A stretch of DNA of 8,561 bases from Candidatus Dadabacteria bacterium (GTDB lineage Bacteria > Desulfobacterota_D > UBA1144 > Nemesobacterales > CSP1-2). Below, piece by piece: positions 1-6,212 of this stretch (positions within the stretch are counted from its first letter, which is position 1; the number at the start of each line of letters is the position of its first letter). Where the stretch lies: NCBI GenBank assembly GCA_022615255.1, contig JAKEHC010000054.1:1-8561 (forward strand). Direction: 5' to 3'. Under the pieces are notes generated by a model that saw only the letters and a list, made by a program, of their open reading frames with translations, was not told the DNA's origin and searched no databases. The position numbers and the translations under genes were made by a program.

Positions 1-24
1 CCTATCTAGATTGTGAATGACTGA

Positions 25-56
25 CCTATAGCGGAGTTTTCTAACCCCGCCATAGG
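25..56 (-). other. Long hairpin downstream of the BatA-type gene
   Basis: An imperfect inverted repeat. Arms CCTAT (25-29), GCGG (31-34) and GTT (36-38) pair with AAC (43-45), CCGC (47-50) and ATAGG (52-56) around a TTCT loop. The two unpaired positions (30/51 and 35/46) are A and C on the plus strand, so on the minus strand they become G and T. A minus-strand RNA therefore folds into an uninterrupted 14-pair stem with two G-U pairs. It lies just after the minus-strand operon, where an RNA 3' end is expected. No U-run follows it, so it is not a standard intrinsic terminator; RNA 3'-end protection or a dispersed intergenic repeat are alternatives. Confidence 0.5.
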
Positions 57-58
57 GA

Positions 59-74
59 AAGGCATGGAAGCCTT
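59..74 (-). other. Small hairpin downstream of the BatA-type gene
   Basis: AAGGC (59-63) and GCCTT (70-74) are perfect inverted arms around a 6-base loop. On the minus strand this hairpin comes first after the stop codon at 111-113, followed directly by the larger hairpin at 25-56. No T-run follows. It may form a double stem-loop with its neighbour at the end of the transcript; the function is inferred from position only. Confidence 0.3.
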
Positions 75-110
75 ATTATAGATTGTTATGTGGAATACTA
101 TAATTACGGT

Positions 111-2072
111 TTACTTTGCGTATAAAAATCTAAAAACAGACTCAGAAATAAATAGAGCAATAGCCCCCCAGAGAAAGTAAATCCATATCTCTTTAAAGAC
201 TTTTGCTAATCCCGATTCCGTACCGGATCGCTTAGAAGCGGATTCTAAAAAAATCTTTTCAAGGTTTGATTCCCTAGTATCGACATTAACAGAGAAATTA
301 TATAAGATCTCCTCGCCTTTTTTCACAGAATATATTCCTGGAATATGGGTGTCGTTAAAATTAGGATTTCCCTTATATAATTTGATTTCTTTTCCTAATG
401 GAGTTCTGACTTTTACTTCCTCTAATTCATCTGGAAAGTCAATTTTTATAGATTCGCCGACTAACAAATCTTCTATTTTATTTTGTTTGAGAGGATAGAA
501 GTCTAATATCCTCTTTATAGTCGGAAGAAAGACAGGGGTAATTGGAAAATTATTCCAGGCGCTATCGGCTGTAGAGGCGAAAAGAAATATGTCCCCCTTC
601 TCTACTTTTCCTTGGGTTAAGTAAGGGGTATTATAAGATGTGCTTAAAATAATGTCAGTATTTTTTATGGGGTGGAGTTGAAATACCCTTTTTACCACTA
701 CCTCTTTGAATTTCTCATTCATGCCTTCTATAAGTTTATTGAGCTCATATGCAATTAAAAAGTAATCACCTTGTAATATTGTTCCTATCTCTGCGGGAAG
801 AATGCTTCCAAGCATTACATTATACAAGTCGCTTCTAACCCTGTCTCCAAGAAATATTACTACCCCTCCTCCGTTCCTTAAAAATTCCTTTATTTCGTTT
901 GCTTTTTTTGTAGTTATATCTCCTGCGTTCGCCAGGAATATTAGATTATAATCCTGTAGTCTTAACTCATCAGTAAGAAATGAGTCGTTATCTATTATGG
1001 ACAGCTTTATCGGAAATATTTGAGAAATGGTTTCGATAGATCTGGAAAGGTAGTAGGTCTCACTTAGCCTTGCATCCTCCCTCGGGTCACCGTCTACAAG
1101 AAGAATCCGCGGTACATATTTTTTGGAGTGAACAAGGTACCTGATATCGTCTGCTGGCAGATTATCGTTTGGTATCTCAACCTTTCCAATTGTTTCATTT
1201 AGATTAGTTTCATCTTCTGGAATAATAAAATCCTTTATTTGTTCGCCAGTGGGGCTAATCTTAAAAAAGCCCTTTATCTCTCTGTTGTTGAGTATTAGGG
1301 TAGCCAGTAGATCGTTTTCTTCTCTATCCGAGTAGTTGGATACCTTTACCGAGATCTCAACAATATCACCCCCATCTTTAACCTCTATATCGGATACGGC
1401 ACGGTTTTGCATTTGAGCCCCGGATGTTACGTCGATAGGTATCAGCCATTCTCTTTTGAATCCCTCGTTGATCCATCCGTTTCGCTGAAAATCGGTAAAT
1501 AAGAATACCCCTTTTTTATCATTGGGTGCCTTCTCAACGAAACCAAAAATATCCTCTAGCCTTCTCTCATTAGCGGTGAAAGAAAAGGATAATTTTAAGT
1601 TCTTTAAATCTTCTAACATCTTTCTTTTATCATTTGTAGAAGTAAGTTTTTTAACATCAATAGGAACAAGGGGTAGAACGGTCCCAAAACTACCGTCTGG
1701 GAGAGATTCTATTAGCGATTTCGCTTCTTTTTTAGCATTCTCAAAGTTGTCTCTGTAGCCCATGCTGAATGAGTTATCAATTACGATCGCAACGGTTTTA
1801 GGATCATCAGCAATTAAAGGGGAGAAAGACAATAGAGATGGTTTTGAAAATACAAGAACCAAAATAACTAAGATTAAAGACCTGATAACGAGTAGGATAA
1901 TGTCCTTTATTTTTGACCTTTTTACGGCTTCTACCTCGGAAGAAATAAGAAAGCTCACTGCTGAAAAACTCTTTTTAACTCCACTTTTTCTAGATATTAG
2001 ATGCGAGATAATAGGAAGGGAAACCGCTATAATACCGATTAAAAAAAATGGGTTTAAAAAAATTAGATTCAA
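111..2072 (-). CDS. BatA-type membrane protein with VWA and GATase1-like domains
   Basis: A 653-residue inner-membrane protein. Residues 1-76 match the BatA/aerotolerance N-terminal domain: a first membrane segment at about 4-24 with the family's NPFFL and HLISR elements, and a second at about 57-76. A von Willebrand A domain follows (about 92-225) with an intact metal-site motif D99-x-S101-x-S103. After a beta-rich linker, residues about 322-510 resemble the class I glutamine-amidotransferase-like fold (ILLVDGDP, then an FLRNGGGVVIFLGD turn), with no obvious catalytic Cys-His-Glu set, so it is probably a binding module. A final membrane segment is at about 628-648. The start is TTG at 2072-2070: the upstream AAGGG lies 6 bases away and overlaps the previous stop codon, and family alignment supports MNLIFLNP as the true N-terminus. 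The gene follows the DUF58 gene after 9 bases. Bat proteins act in the envelope of several phyla, but their biochemical role is poorly defined. Confidence 0.88.
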   Translation of the reverse strand: MNLIFLNPFFLIGIIAVSLPIISHLISRKSGVKKSFSAVSFLISSEVEAVKRSKIKDIILLVIRSLILVILVLVFSKPSLLSFSPLIADDPKTVAIVIDNSFSMGYRDNFENAKKEAKSLIESLPDGSFGTVLPLVPIDVKKLTSTNDKRKMLEDLKNLKLSFSFTANERRLEDIFGFVEKAPNDKKGVFLFTDFQRNGWINEGFKREWLIPIDVTSGAQMQNRAVSDIEVKDGGDIVEISVKVSNYSDREENDLLATLILNNREIKGFFKISPTGEQIKDFIIPEDETNLNETIGKVEIPNDNLPADDIRYLVHSKKYVPRILLVDGDPREDARLSETYYLSRSIETISQIFPIKLSIIDNDSFLTDELRLQDYNLIFLANAGDITTKKANEIKEFLRNGGGVVIFLGDRVRSDLYNVMLGSILPAEIGTILQGDYFLIAYELNKLIEGMNEKFKEVVVKRVFQLHPIKNTDIILSTSYNTPYLTQGKVEKGDIFLFASTADSAWNNFPITPVFLPTIKRILDFYPLKQNKIEDLLVGESIKIDFPDELEEVKVRTPLGKEIKLYKGNPNFNDTHIPGIYSVKKGEEILYNFSVNVDTRESNLEKIFLESASKRSGTESGLAKVFKEIWIYFLWGAIALFISESVFRFLYAK

Positions 2073-2081
2073 TTCTAACCC

Positions 2082-2954
2082 TTATTTCTCAGCAATTTGA
2101 ATAAGCACATCCTCTATAGGGATAGTGGTTGGTGAATACACATACCTTGATTTGTGCTGAAGGCATATGGATTTTAGTCTTTGTATAAACTCTTTCATCC
2201 TCTTTCTATAGGTGTTTTTTATGTCTCCGGCATCCACAAGAATCTTTGTCCCCTCTTCCATATCTACAAACTCGATTGATCCATCGAAGTTAAATTCAAT
2301 TTCGTCTGGGTCTAGCACCTGAAGGGCGATCACTTCTCTTCCAGCTGCTCGAAGAAGTTTGATAGATTCCTCTATGGGATCTAAATCCATAAGAAAATCG
2401 GAGACTATTACAAAGGCGGAATCCCTTTTGGTTTTACCTATCGCTTTCAGCACAGCCTCTTTGAGCTCGGTTTTGCCAAATGCGCTAAATGAGCTTAGTT
2501 TTTCTGCGATATGGGTAAGATTTATCATTCCCGACCGCGGTGTAATCAAATTTAAATCATTCTTAGAAAAATCTCCTATTCCTACAGCATCTCCTTGTTT
2601 AAGAAGCAAATAAGCCAGCGTTCCAGAGAGTTTTAGTGAATAATCAAGCTTAGAATTTTCACTCGATGCATAACCCATTGAGCCGCTTCTATCAATAAGT
2701 ATACACCAGCTCAGGTTTACTTCGTCTTCAAACTTTTTAACATAAAGGCGATCGAATCTACCATATACACGCCAGTCAACATGCTTAAGCTCATCACCAT
2801 GTGAATACTCTTTATATTCGAGGAAATCTGGACTTATTCCTTTATGTTGACTTTTATGAATTCCTTCTTTAATACCCTTTACTCGAGAGGATATAAGAAA
2901 AGAAAAGCCCTTGAGCTTTAAGGCAGCTTTTATGTCAACTATATCTTTTGGCAT
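2082..2954 (-). CDS. DUF58 domain protein (VWA-like, Bat/MoxR-associated)
   Basis: A 290-residue protein with no signal peptide or membrane segment, so probably cytoplasmic or membrane-associated through partners. The DUF58 core is clear: EYKEY (46-50), the GDELKHVDWRVYGR stretch (54-67) and YVKKFEDE (71-78), leading into a VWA-like domain with the metal-site motif D88-R-S90-G-S92 and a second acidic strand, VSDF, near 185. In other bacteria DUF58 proteins are encoded beside MoxR AAA+ ATPases and BatA/BatB proteins, and are thought to help insert metals or remodel client complexes. Here the BatA-type gene follows directly and carD precedes it by 40 bases; no MoxR gene lies in the window. The start at 2954 has no strong Shine-Dalgarno, and a short hairpin (2958-2972) sits just upstream. 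Confidence 0.9.
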   Translation of the reverse strand: MPKDIVDIKAALKLKGFSFLISSRVKGIKEGIHKSQHKGISPDFLEYKEYSHGDELKHVDWRVYGRFDRLYVKKFEDEVNLSWCILIDRSGSMGYASSENSKLDYSLKLSGTLAYLLLKQGDAVGIGDFSKNDLNLITPRSGMINLTHIAEKLSSFSAFGKTELKEAVLKAIGKTKRDSAFVIVSDFLMDLDPIEESIKLLRAAGREVIALQVLDPDEIEFNFDGSIEFVDMEEGTKILVDAGDIKNTYRKRMKEFIQRLKSICLQHKSRYVYSPTTIPIEDVLIQIAEK

Positions 2955-2957
2955 ATC

Positions 2958-2972
2958 TCTAAGGGACTTAGA
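2958..2972 (-). promoter_or_regulatory. Hairpin immediately before the DUF58 start codon
   Basis: TCTAAG (2958-2963) and CTTAGA (2967-2972) form a perfect 6-bp stem with a 3-base loop, ending three bases before the minus-strand ATG (2954-2952). The only weak purine-rich ribosome-site candidate (TTAGAG) lies partly in this stem. It could limit independent initiation and make DUF58 translation depend on ribosomes arriving from carD. A short AT-rich stem this size can also occur by chance. Confidence 0.25.
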
Positions 2973-2994
2973 AAGGTTATTTAGAGAATTCTAC

Positions 2995-3489
2995 CTACTC
3001 GCCGAGGAGCTTTTGAACCTCTCCGACAATGGATTCTTCTTTCAAATTCTTTGCTATTGAGATTTCCTTAACCAACAGGGTTCGTGCGGCGTTCATTATT
3101 CTTCGTTCTCCGAAAGAAAGTTCTTTCTCATTTTGGAGGAGGTATATGTCTTTTAATACTTCAGCTACCTCGAAGATGTTACCACTCTTTAGCTTTTCAG
3201 CATATTCGCGGTATCTTTTGTTCCAACTTTTATGGCCGTTAGAAGAATTATTCGTTTTTCTTCTACTTCGAAGAATCTGATAGATTTTTGGAATCTCAGT
3301 TCTCGATATTATCGGTCTCAGCCCAACCATTTGAGTGTTGTCGGTGGGTACCATTACTGTAATATCACTGTCTATGGCTTTAAATATATAGAAGGTCTTT
3401 TTAGTACCGCAGATTTCCTTAACTTCGATTCCTTTAACTGTCACAACGCCATAAACTGGATAAACGGCAATATCACCGATCTTGAACAT
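2995..3489 (-). CDS. carD: CarD/CdnL-family RNA polymerase-binding regulator
   Basis: A 164-residue cytoplasmic protein. Residues 1-60 are a CarD_CdnL_TRCF (Tudor-like) domain: FKIGDIAVYPVYGV at the N-terminus, then YIFKAIDSDITVMVP and MVGLRPIIS, all close to the family consensus. This domain contacts the RNA polymerase beta subunit. Residues about 75-164 form the helical C-terminal domain, which in CarD/CdnL touches the upstream edge of the promoter bubble and stabilises the open complex. The length is typical for the family. The start at 3489 is preceded by a purine-rich GGAAGGGAG ribosome site, and a good sigma70-type promoter lies at 3520-3548. DUF58 and BatA-type genes follow on the same strand with a 40-base gap, so they may be read from the same promoter. 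A linker near 75-88 is unusually rich in Arg, Asn and Ser. Confidence 0.93.
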   Translation of the reverse strand: MFKIGDIAVYPVYGVVTVKGIEVKEICGTKKTFYIFKAIDSDITVMVPTDNTQMVGLRPIISRTEIPKIYQILRSRRKTNNSSNGHKSWNKRYREYAEKLKSGNIFEVAEVLKDIYLLQNEKELSFGERRIMNAARTLLVKEISIAKNLKEESIVGEVQKLLGE

Positions 3490-3519
3490 TATCTCCCTTC
3501 CTTGGCGTTGATATAGATT

Positions 3520-3548
3520 ATATTATCATAATTTGAAATCAGGGTCAA
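3520..3548 (-). promoter_or_regulatory. Sigma70-type promoter for carD
   Basis: Read on the minus strand: -35 TTGACC (3548-3543), a 17-base spacer, and -10 TAATAT (3525-3520) preceded by an extended TG at the right place (TGA then TAATAT). The predicted start near 3513 gives a leader of about 24 bases that includes the ribosome site. This is the best-formed promoter in the window and probably drives carD, possibly with the two downstream genes. Confidence 0.6.
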
Positions 3549-3645
3549 CTGGAAACATTAGCCTACACAAAAGTAAATAGCAAAATCGTTTTTCATATTT
3601 CAAATGCCCGTGTCGAACACTTCAGAAAACTTCATTAAATGAGAA

Positions 3646-4290
3646 TCACTGACTAGTTGTTATATCAACACTTCCTTTTAAATTGTTATAATGCATGAGA
3701 ACCTTTTCAACATAATTAATCGTTTCATCATAAGGAGGAATTCTAAATCCATGTTTTATGACAGCGTTTTCACCAGCATTGTAAGCAGCAAGGGCAAGCT
3801 TGAGATCGCCGGAAAACATTTCCATGAGCTTCTTTAAATACTTTATGCCCCCATCAATATTATCTATCGGATTAAATGGATTGGCAACATCATAATAATC
3901 AGCGGTATTTGGCATAAGCTGCATAATTCCTATGGCGCCTCTTCGTGAAATTAAGCTTGAGTTAAAGTTAGATTCTACCTTAATTACGGCCTTAACAAGA
4001 TCAGGATCAACATCGTAGCGTTTTGCGGCTATTAGAATCTCCTTCTCATAGGATTTTGAGTACTTACGTATACGGCTTAATTTTGCGAATGTATTCTGTG
4101 CTTTCTTTGCTCTCCATTTAAGTTTATATCTTTCAGCATCTATTGGCGGAATGTTTGTATAATTACGAACGCCGTTTTCGTCAAGGTAAGAGTAAAAATC
4201 AGCATGAGAAATATTTGTTAGAATGACGATAGAGAAGAAGAGCGGCGCTAAGAAAAGAACTACCTTCAGAATAGCCTTTCCAAAATCCAT
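3646..4290 (-). CDS. Exported DUF4124/SLT lytic transglycosylase
   Basis: A 214-residue exported enzyme predicted to cleave the MurNAc-GlcNAc bond of peptidoglycan, leaving 1,6-anhydro-MurNAc ends. Residues 1-30 are a signal peptide (hydrophobic 8-27, cleavage after ISHA). Residues 31-62 are a DUF4124 domain (FYSYLDENGVRNYTNIPP). The catalytic SLT domain covers about 82-203: catalytic glutamate E106 in the KVESNFN motif, GIMQLMP (121-127), AYNAGENAV (169-177) and INYVEKVL near 191-198, the standard family 1 set. The protein is small and soluble, like other DUF4124-SLT proteins of proteobacteria. No Shine-Dalgarno is visible before the ATG; a TG-extended -10 box lies so close that the mRNA may be leaderless. 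It is divergent from the gene at 4696 and separated from carD by 156 bases that show no clear terminator. Confidence 0.93.
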   Translation of the reverse strand: MDFGKAILKVVLFLAPLFFSIVILTNISHADFYSYLDENGVRNYTNIPPIDAERYKLKWRAKKAQNTFAKLSRIRKYSKSYEKEILIAAKRYDVDPDLVKAVIKVESNFNSSLISRRGAIGIMQLMPNTADYYDVANPFNPIDNIDGGIKYLKKLMEMFSGDLKLALAAYNAGENAVIKHGFRIPPYDETINYVEKVLMHYNNLKGSVDITTSQ

Positions 4291-4300
4291 GGTAGGCGTT

Positions 4301-4309
4301 ATTCTATCA
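4301..4309 (-). promoter_or_regulatory. Extended -10 box for the lytic transglycosylase gene
   Basis: On the minus strand TGATAGAAT: a TG extension plus TAGAAT (5 of 6 to consensus). Ten bases separate it from the ATG at 4290, so transcription would start about four bases before the codon. There is no convincing -35 hexamer and no Shine-Dalgarno, which fits a leaderless mRNA. The evidence is only sequence spacing. Confidence 0.35.
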
Positions 4310-4434
4310 CCATTAGAGAAAAATGCCTATAGCCAAGTTAAAAATCATTAGGTTTGTATTATTTCATTCATATTTGGATGTTGATTAAGACATATCCGTC
4401 AGTGGACAGTTCTCTGTCATCTACACATTCTCTG

Positions 4435-4477
4435 GGTAGGATTACAGGGACCACGTCTCAGACCTGCCGTATTTTTT
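4435..4477 (+). terminator. Nested stem plus T-run, terminator-like
   Basis: GGTAGG (4435-4440) pairs with CCTGCC (4463-4468) with one G-U. Inside it GGGAC (4447-4451) pairs with GTCTC (4455-4459), also with one G-U, around a CAC triloop. Two bases after the outer stem come A and then six T (4472-4477). The layout fits an intrinsic terminator or attenuator for a plus-strand RNA, yet no gene is transcribed into it from the left, so it could end a small RNA or lie in the leader of the downstream genes. The long internal loop makes it less certain than a standard terminator. Confidence 0.35.
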
Positions 4478-4560
4478 GGTTTTCTAATTGCATTTTAACA
4501 AATCGCCTGCAGGATGAGTCCAGTCGAGCCGTGTTCACCAGTCATCGCGCTCATGTCCTG

Positions 4561-4595
4561 ATCAGAAAGAAACTCTATCTTGACAGCTTTCTGAT
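4561..4595. promoter_or_regulatory. 9-bp inverted repeat overlapping a -35 box
   Basis: ATCAGAAAG (4561-4569) and CTTTCTGAT (4587-4595) are perfect inverted arms 17 bases apart. The centre holds TTGACA (4580-4585), a perfect -35 hexamer. This spacing suits a dimeric repressor site over a promoter, or an RNA hairpin; the protein is unknown. Confidence 0.35.
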
Positions 4596-4607
4596 TCAAT
4601 ATACTAT
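4580..4607 (+). promoter_or_regulatory. Candidate sigma70 promoter for the 4696-6155 unit
   Basis: TTGACA (4580-4585), a 16-base spacer and TACTAT (4602-4607, 4 of 6 to consensus). The predicted start near 4614 would give an 80-base leader before the ATG at 4696. It competes with the perfect TATAAT at 4684 as the promoter for this unit. Confidence 0.35.
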
Positions 4608-4683
4608 TTTTATAAAATCAGTTTTATTGTGAAACAATTAAGGGATTTAGAAAGGACATAAAAGTAGAGTGTATGCCTCGCCT

Positions 4684-4689
4684 TATAAT
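4684..4689 (+). promoter_or_regulatory. Consensus -10 box next to the start of the small exported protein
   Basis: A perfect TATAAT ends six bases before the ATG at 4696. No good -35 hexamer is 16-18 bases upstream. If used, transcription would begin about at that ATG, giving a leaderless message, or a 12-base leader with TGAGG before the ATG at 4708. It would exclude the further upstream GTG start at 4669. Confidence 0.35.
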
Positions 4690-4695
4690 TTTGAA

Positions 4696-5106
4696 ATGAG
4701 GACTATAATGTTAGCGATTTTATTCTTCCTGTTTTCATTTTCTTATTCTCTGCCTAAAGATGAAGACGAGGAGATCCTAAGCAATATAAAAACCTTGGAG
4801 ACTAGACTCTCTAGTATAGAAGTTGGATCTGCTGGTATTCCAACTGAAGAGCTAAATAAAGCATCTCAGTGGATTCGAGAAGCAAAAATATCTCCTGACT
4901 TTTATAGCACAGGGTTTACTAGGATTCTGGTTGAAAAAGCCTTTTATCAGATTGAATTTCTTAATAATCTTATTGATGAATCTATGATCAAAAAAGAGGT
5001 TGATGAGAAAAAAGAGCTTTTGCAGAAGATGAAAAATCAAGCAGAGGAGCTAAAAACAATAAATACGCAGGTAGTAGAAGAGATTAATAGGTTGGAGCCT
5101 AGATGA
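4696..5106 (+). CDS. Small exported helical protein of unknown function
   Basis: Not recognised by family. From the ATG at 4696 it has 136 residues: a signal peptide with Arg2 and a strongly hydrophobic run (LAILFFLFSFSYS), then a charged, largely helical mature part with a predicted coiled coil over its last 50 residues (rich in Lys, Glu and Leu). Three starts are possible. GTG at 4669 would add nine residues including Glu and give a poor signal peptide. ATG at 4696 gives a normal n-region, parallel to the next gene's MRIFILAI. ATG at 4708 has a TGAGG site six bases upstream. The stop overlaps the next start as ATGA (5103-5106), so the two proteins are probably translationally coupled and work together in the periplasm. 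It may be a DUF4398-like helical protein, but that is not shown. Confidence 0.75.
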   Translation: MRTIMLAILFFLFSFSYSLPKDEDEEILSNIKTLETRLSSIEVGSAGIPTEELNKASQWIREAKISPDFYSTGFTRILVEKAFYQIEFLNNLIDESMIKKEVDEKKELLQKMKNQAEELKTINTQVVEEINRLEPR

Positions 5107-6155
5107 GGATTTTTATTCTTGCCATATATTTATTCACCCTAGCTTTCACCTCAAATGCAGCCACGCATCAAAATGGAATGACTAGAGCATACTCTCTTTT
5201 AGAAGATGCTAAAAAAGAGGGTGGAGAGACTTACGCTCCAAGCGTGATGAAGGAGGCTATCTTTTTCTACGAGCAGGCTGAGAGAGAGCTTAAGAATGGA
5301 AATAATAAAAGGGCGGAGGAATTTCGACTCATTTCCGAGATTAGATCAAGGACTGCTATATCAATAGCGAGGAAAAAAATCTATGCGAATGAGCTTCAAA
5401 GATTAAATTCTGAGATAGAGGAGACGAACTCTATAAAGAAAGCCTATGAGGATGAGCTGAGAAAAAACGCCGCAACCTTAGAGCAGATTAAAGATAGAAT
5501 GGCTATCTCTCAGGATAGAATGCTTTCGAGTGCACTTGATAAGCTTGAGAGGGCTTCGGGGAGAATAAAGGCCGCTGAGGATGTATCTTCCGAAGATTTT
5601 AATCCAGGGATATTGGATGAGGCACGTCAAACCTACATTAAAGCTGAGGAAAGTTTAGCCTCGGGTGAGTACCAACGATCTATCGAGCTTAGTGAAAAGG
5701 CGATAGCACTTGGAGAAAGGGCTTACGACCAATCGAAGACGAAGTTCAAGCTCAGAAGCAATATCCTAAGTAAAGTTACCGGAATCTATAGAACTGAGAC
5801 TGAACCTATTAAGAGTGGTTTGATGGTGAGCATTTATGGAGTATTTGCTCCTTCAGGTAGAACCATTCTTTTTGATGCCTTTCCTTCTCTAGACGCTATT
5901 GCCGGTGTTTTGGCTGAATACCCAAATCTCAAAGTAGGTATAGAGGGATCTACAAACGAGGAAAAATCGGAAGAAGGAAATACCAACCTAGCGAATATAC
6001 AGGCTGAGGCTGTGAAGAAGTATCTCGTCGCCAAAGGTCTTTCACCCCAAAGATTTAGGATAATTAGTGCGGGTCTTCGAGAAGGAGGTAACGATAAGAC
6101 GCGAGACCCTCACATCGAACTGATCTTAGAACTTTTTGACTCCGACAATACATAG
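5103..6155 (+). CDS. Exported DUF4398-like protein with degenerate OmpA C-terminal domain
   Basis: A 350-residue periplasmic or outer-membrane-associated protein. The signal peptide is about 1-20 (cleavage near SNAA). Two similar helical repeats follow (about 49-92 and 170-212; shared pattern of Ala, Tyr, Ala-Glu, Leu, Gly, Arg and a later Ala-Ile), resembling the DUF4398 domain, separated by a coiled-coil stretch (about 93-150). Residues about 240-345 match the OmpA C-terminal fold, which normally binds peptidoglycan: ILFDAFPSLDAIAGVL, then EGSTNEEK and LANIQAEAVKKYLVAKGL. The usual peptidoglycan-contacting Asp (in GHTD) is Asn285 and the usual Arg (in LSxxRA) is Gln300, and the final NRR signature reads DPH. 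The ribosome site GGAG (5094-5097) lies inside the upstream gene, five bases before the ATG. It probably links the envelope to the cell wall or is a scaffold that has lost ligand binding. Confidence 0.85.
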   Translation: MRIFILAIYLFTLAFTSNAATHQNGMTRAYSLLEDAKKEGGETYAPSVMKEAIFFYEQAERELKNGNNKRAEEFRLISEIRSRTAISIARKKIYANELQRLNSEIEETNSIKKAYEDELRKNAATLEQIKDRMAISQDRMLSSALDKLERASGRIKAAEDVSSEDFNPGILDEARQTYIKAEESLASGEYQRSIELSEKAIALGERAYDQSKTKFKLRSNILSKVTGIYRTETEPIKSGLMVSIYGVFAPSGRTILFDAFPSLDAIAGVLAEYPNLKVGIEGSTNEEKSEEGNTNLANIQAEAVKKYLVAKGLSPQRFRIISAGLREGGNDKTRDPHIELILELFDSDNT

Positions 6156-6212
6156 TTTTCACTTGATCATGTTTTATTAAAGACAACTTGTTAAAAAATG
6201 ACGAGGTAGTTA

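Larger units (their letters stand above)
4310..4668. other. Divergent intergenic region with several stem-loops
   Basis: No convincing gene lies here. An open frame at 4354-4632 has no ribosome site, no recognisable motif and unnatural composition. The stretch contains, on the plus strand, a small hairpin GACAG/CTGTC (4405-4409/4414-4418), a nested stem ending in six T (4435-4477), a bulged stem (4510-4518 with 4550-4560) and a 9-bp inverted repeat (4561-4595). About 4505-4560 is visibly more GC-rich than the surroundings. A structured untranslated or small RNA is possible. Confidence 0.4.

Noticed and set aside
7..86. Repeated TAGATTGT (7-14 and 79-86) flanking the two hairpins, like a target-site duplication
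   Set aside because: Eight AT-rich bases can recur by chance, the repeats do not abut terminal inverted repeats, and no transposase is near.
4510..4560. GATGAGTCC resembling part of a hammerhead ribozyme core
   Set aside because: The needed GAAA and the three-stem arrangement are missing; the segment instead forms a simple bulged stem.
4354..4632. A 92-codon open frame on the plus strand in the divergent spacer
   Set aside because: No ribosome site, no recognisable motif, odd composition (Ser, Thr, His and Cys rich), and it covers the stem-loops, which explain the region better.
6156..6212. A bidirectional terminator between the convergent genes
   Set aside because: No stable inverted repeat with a T-run can be found in these 57 AT-rich bases.
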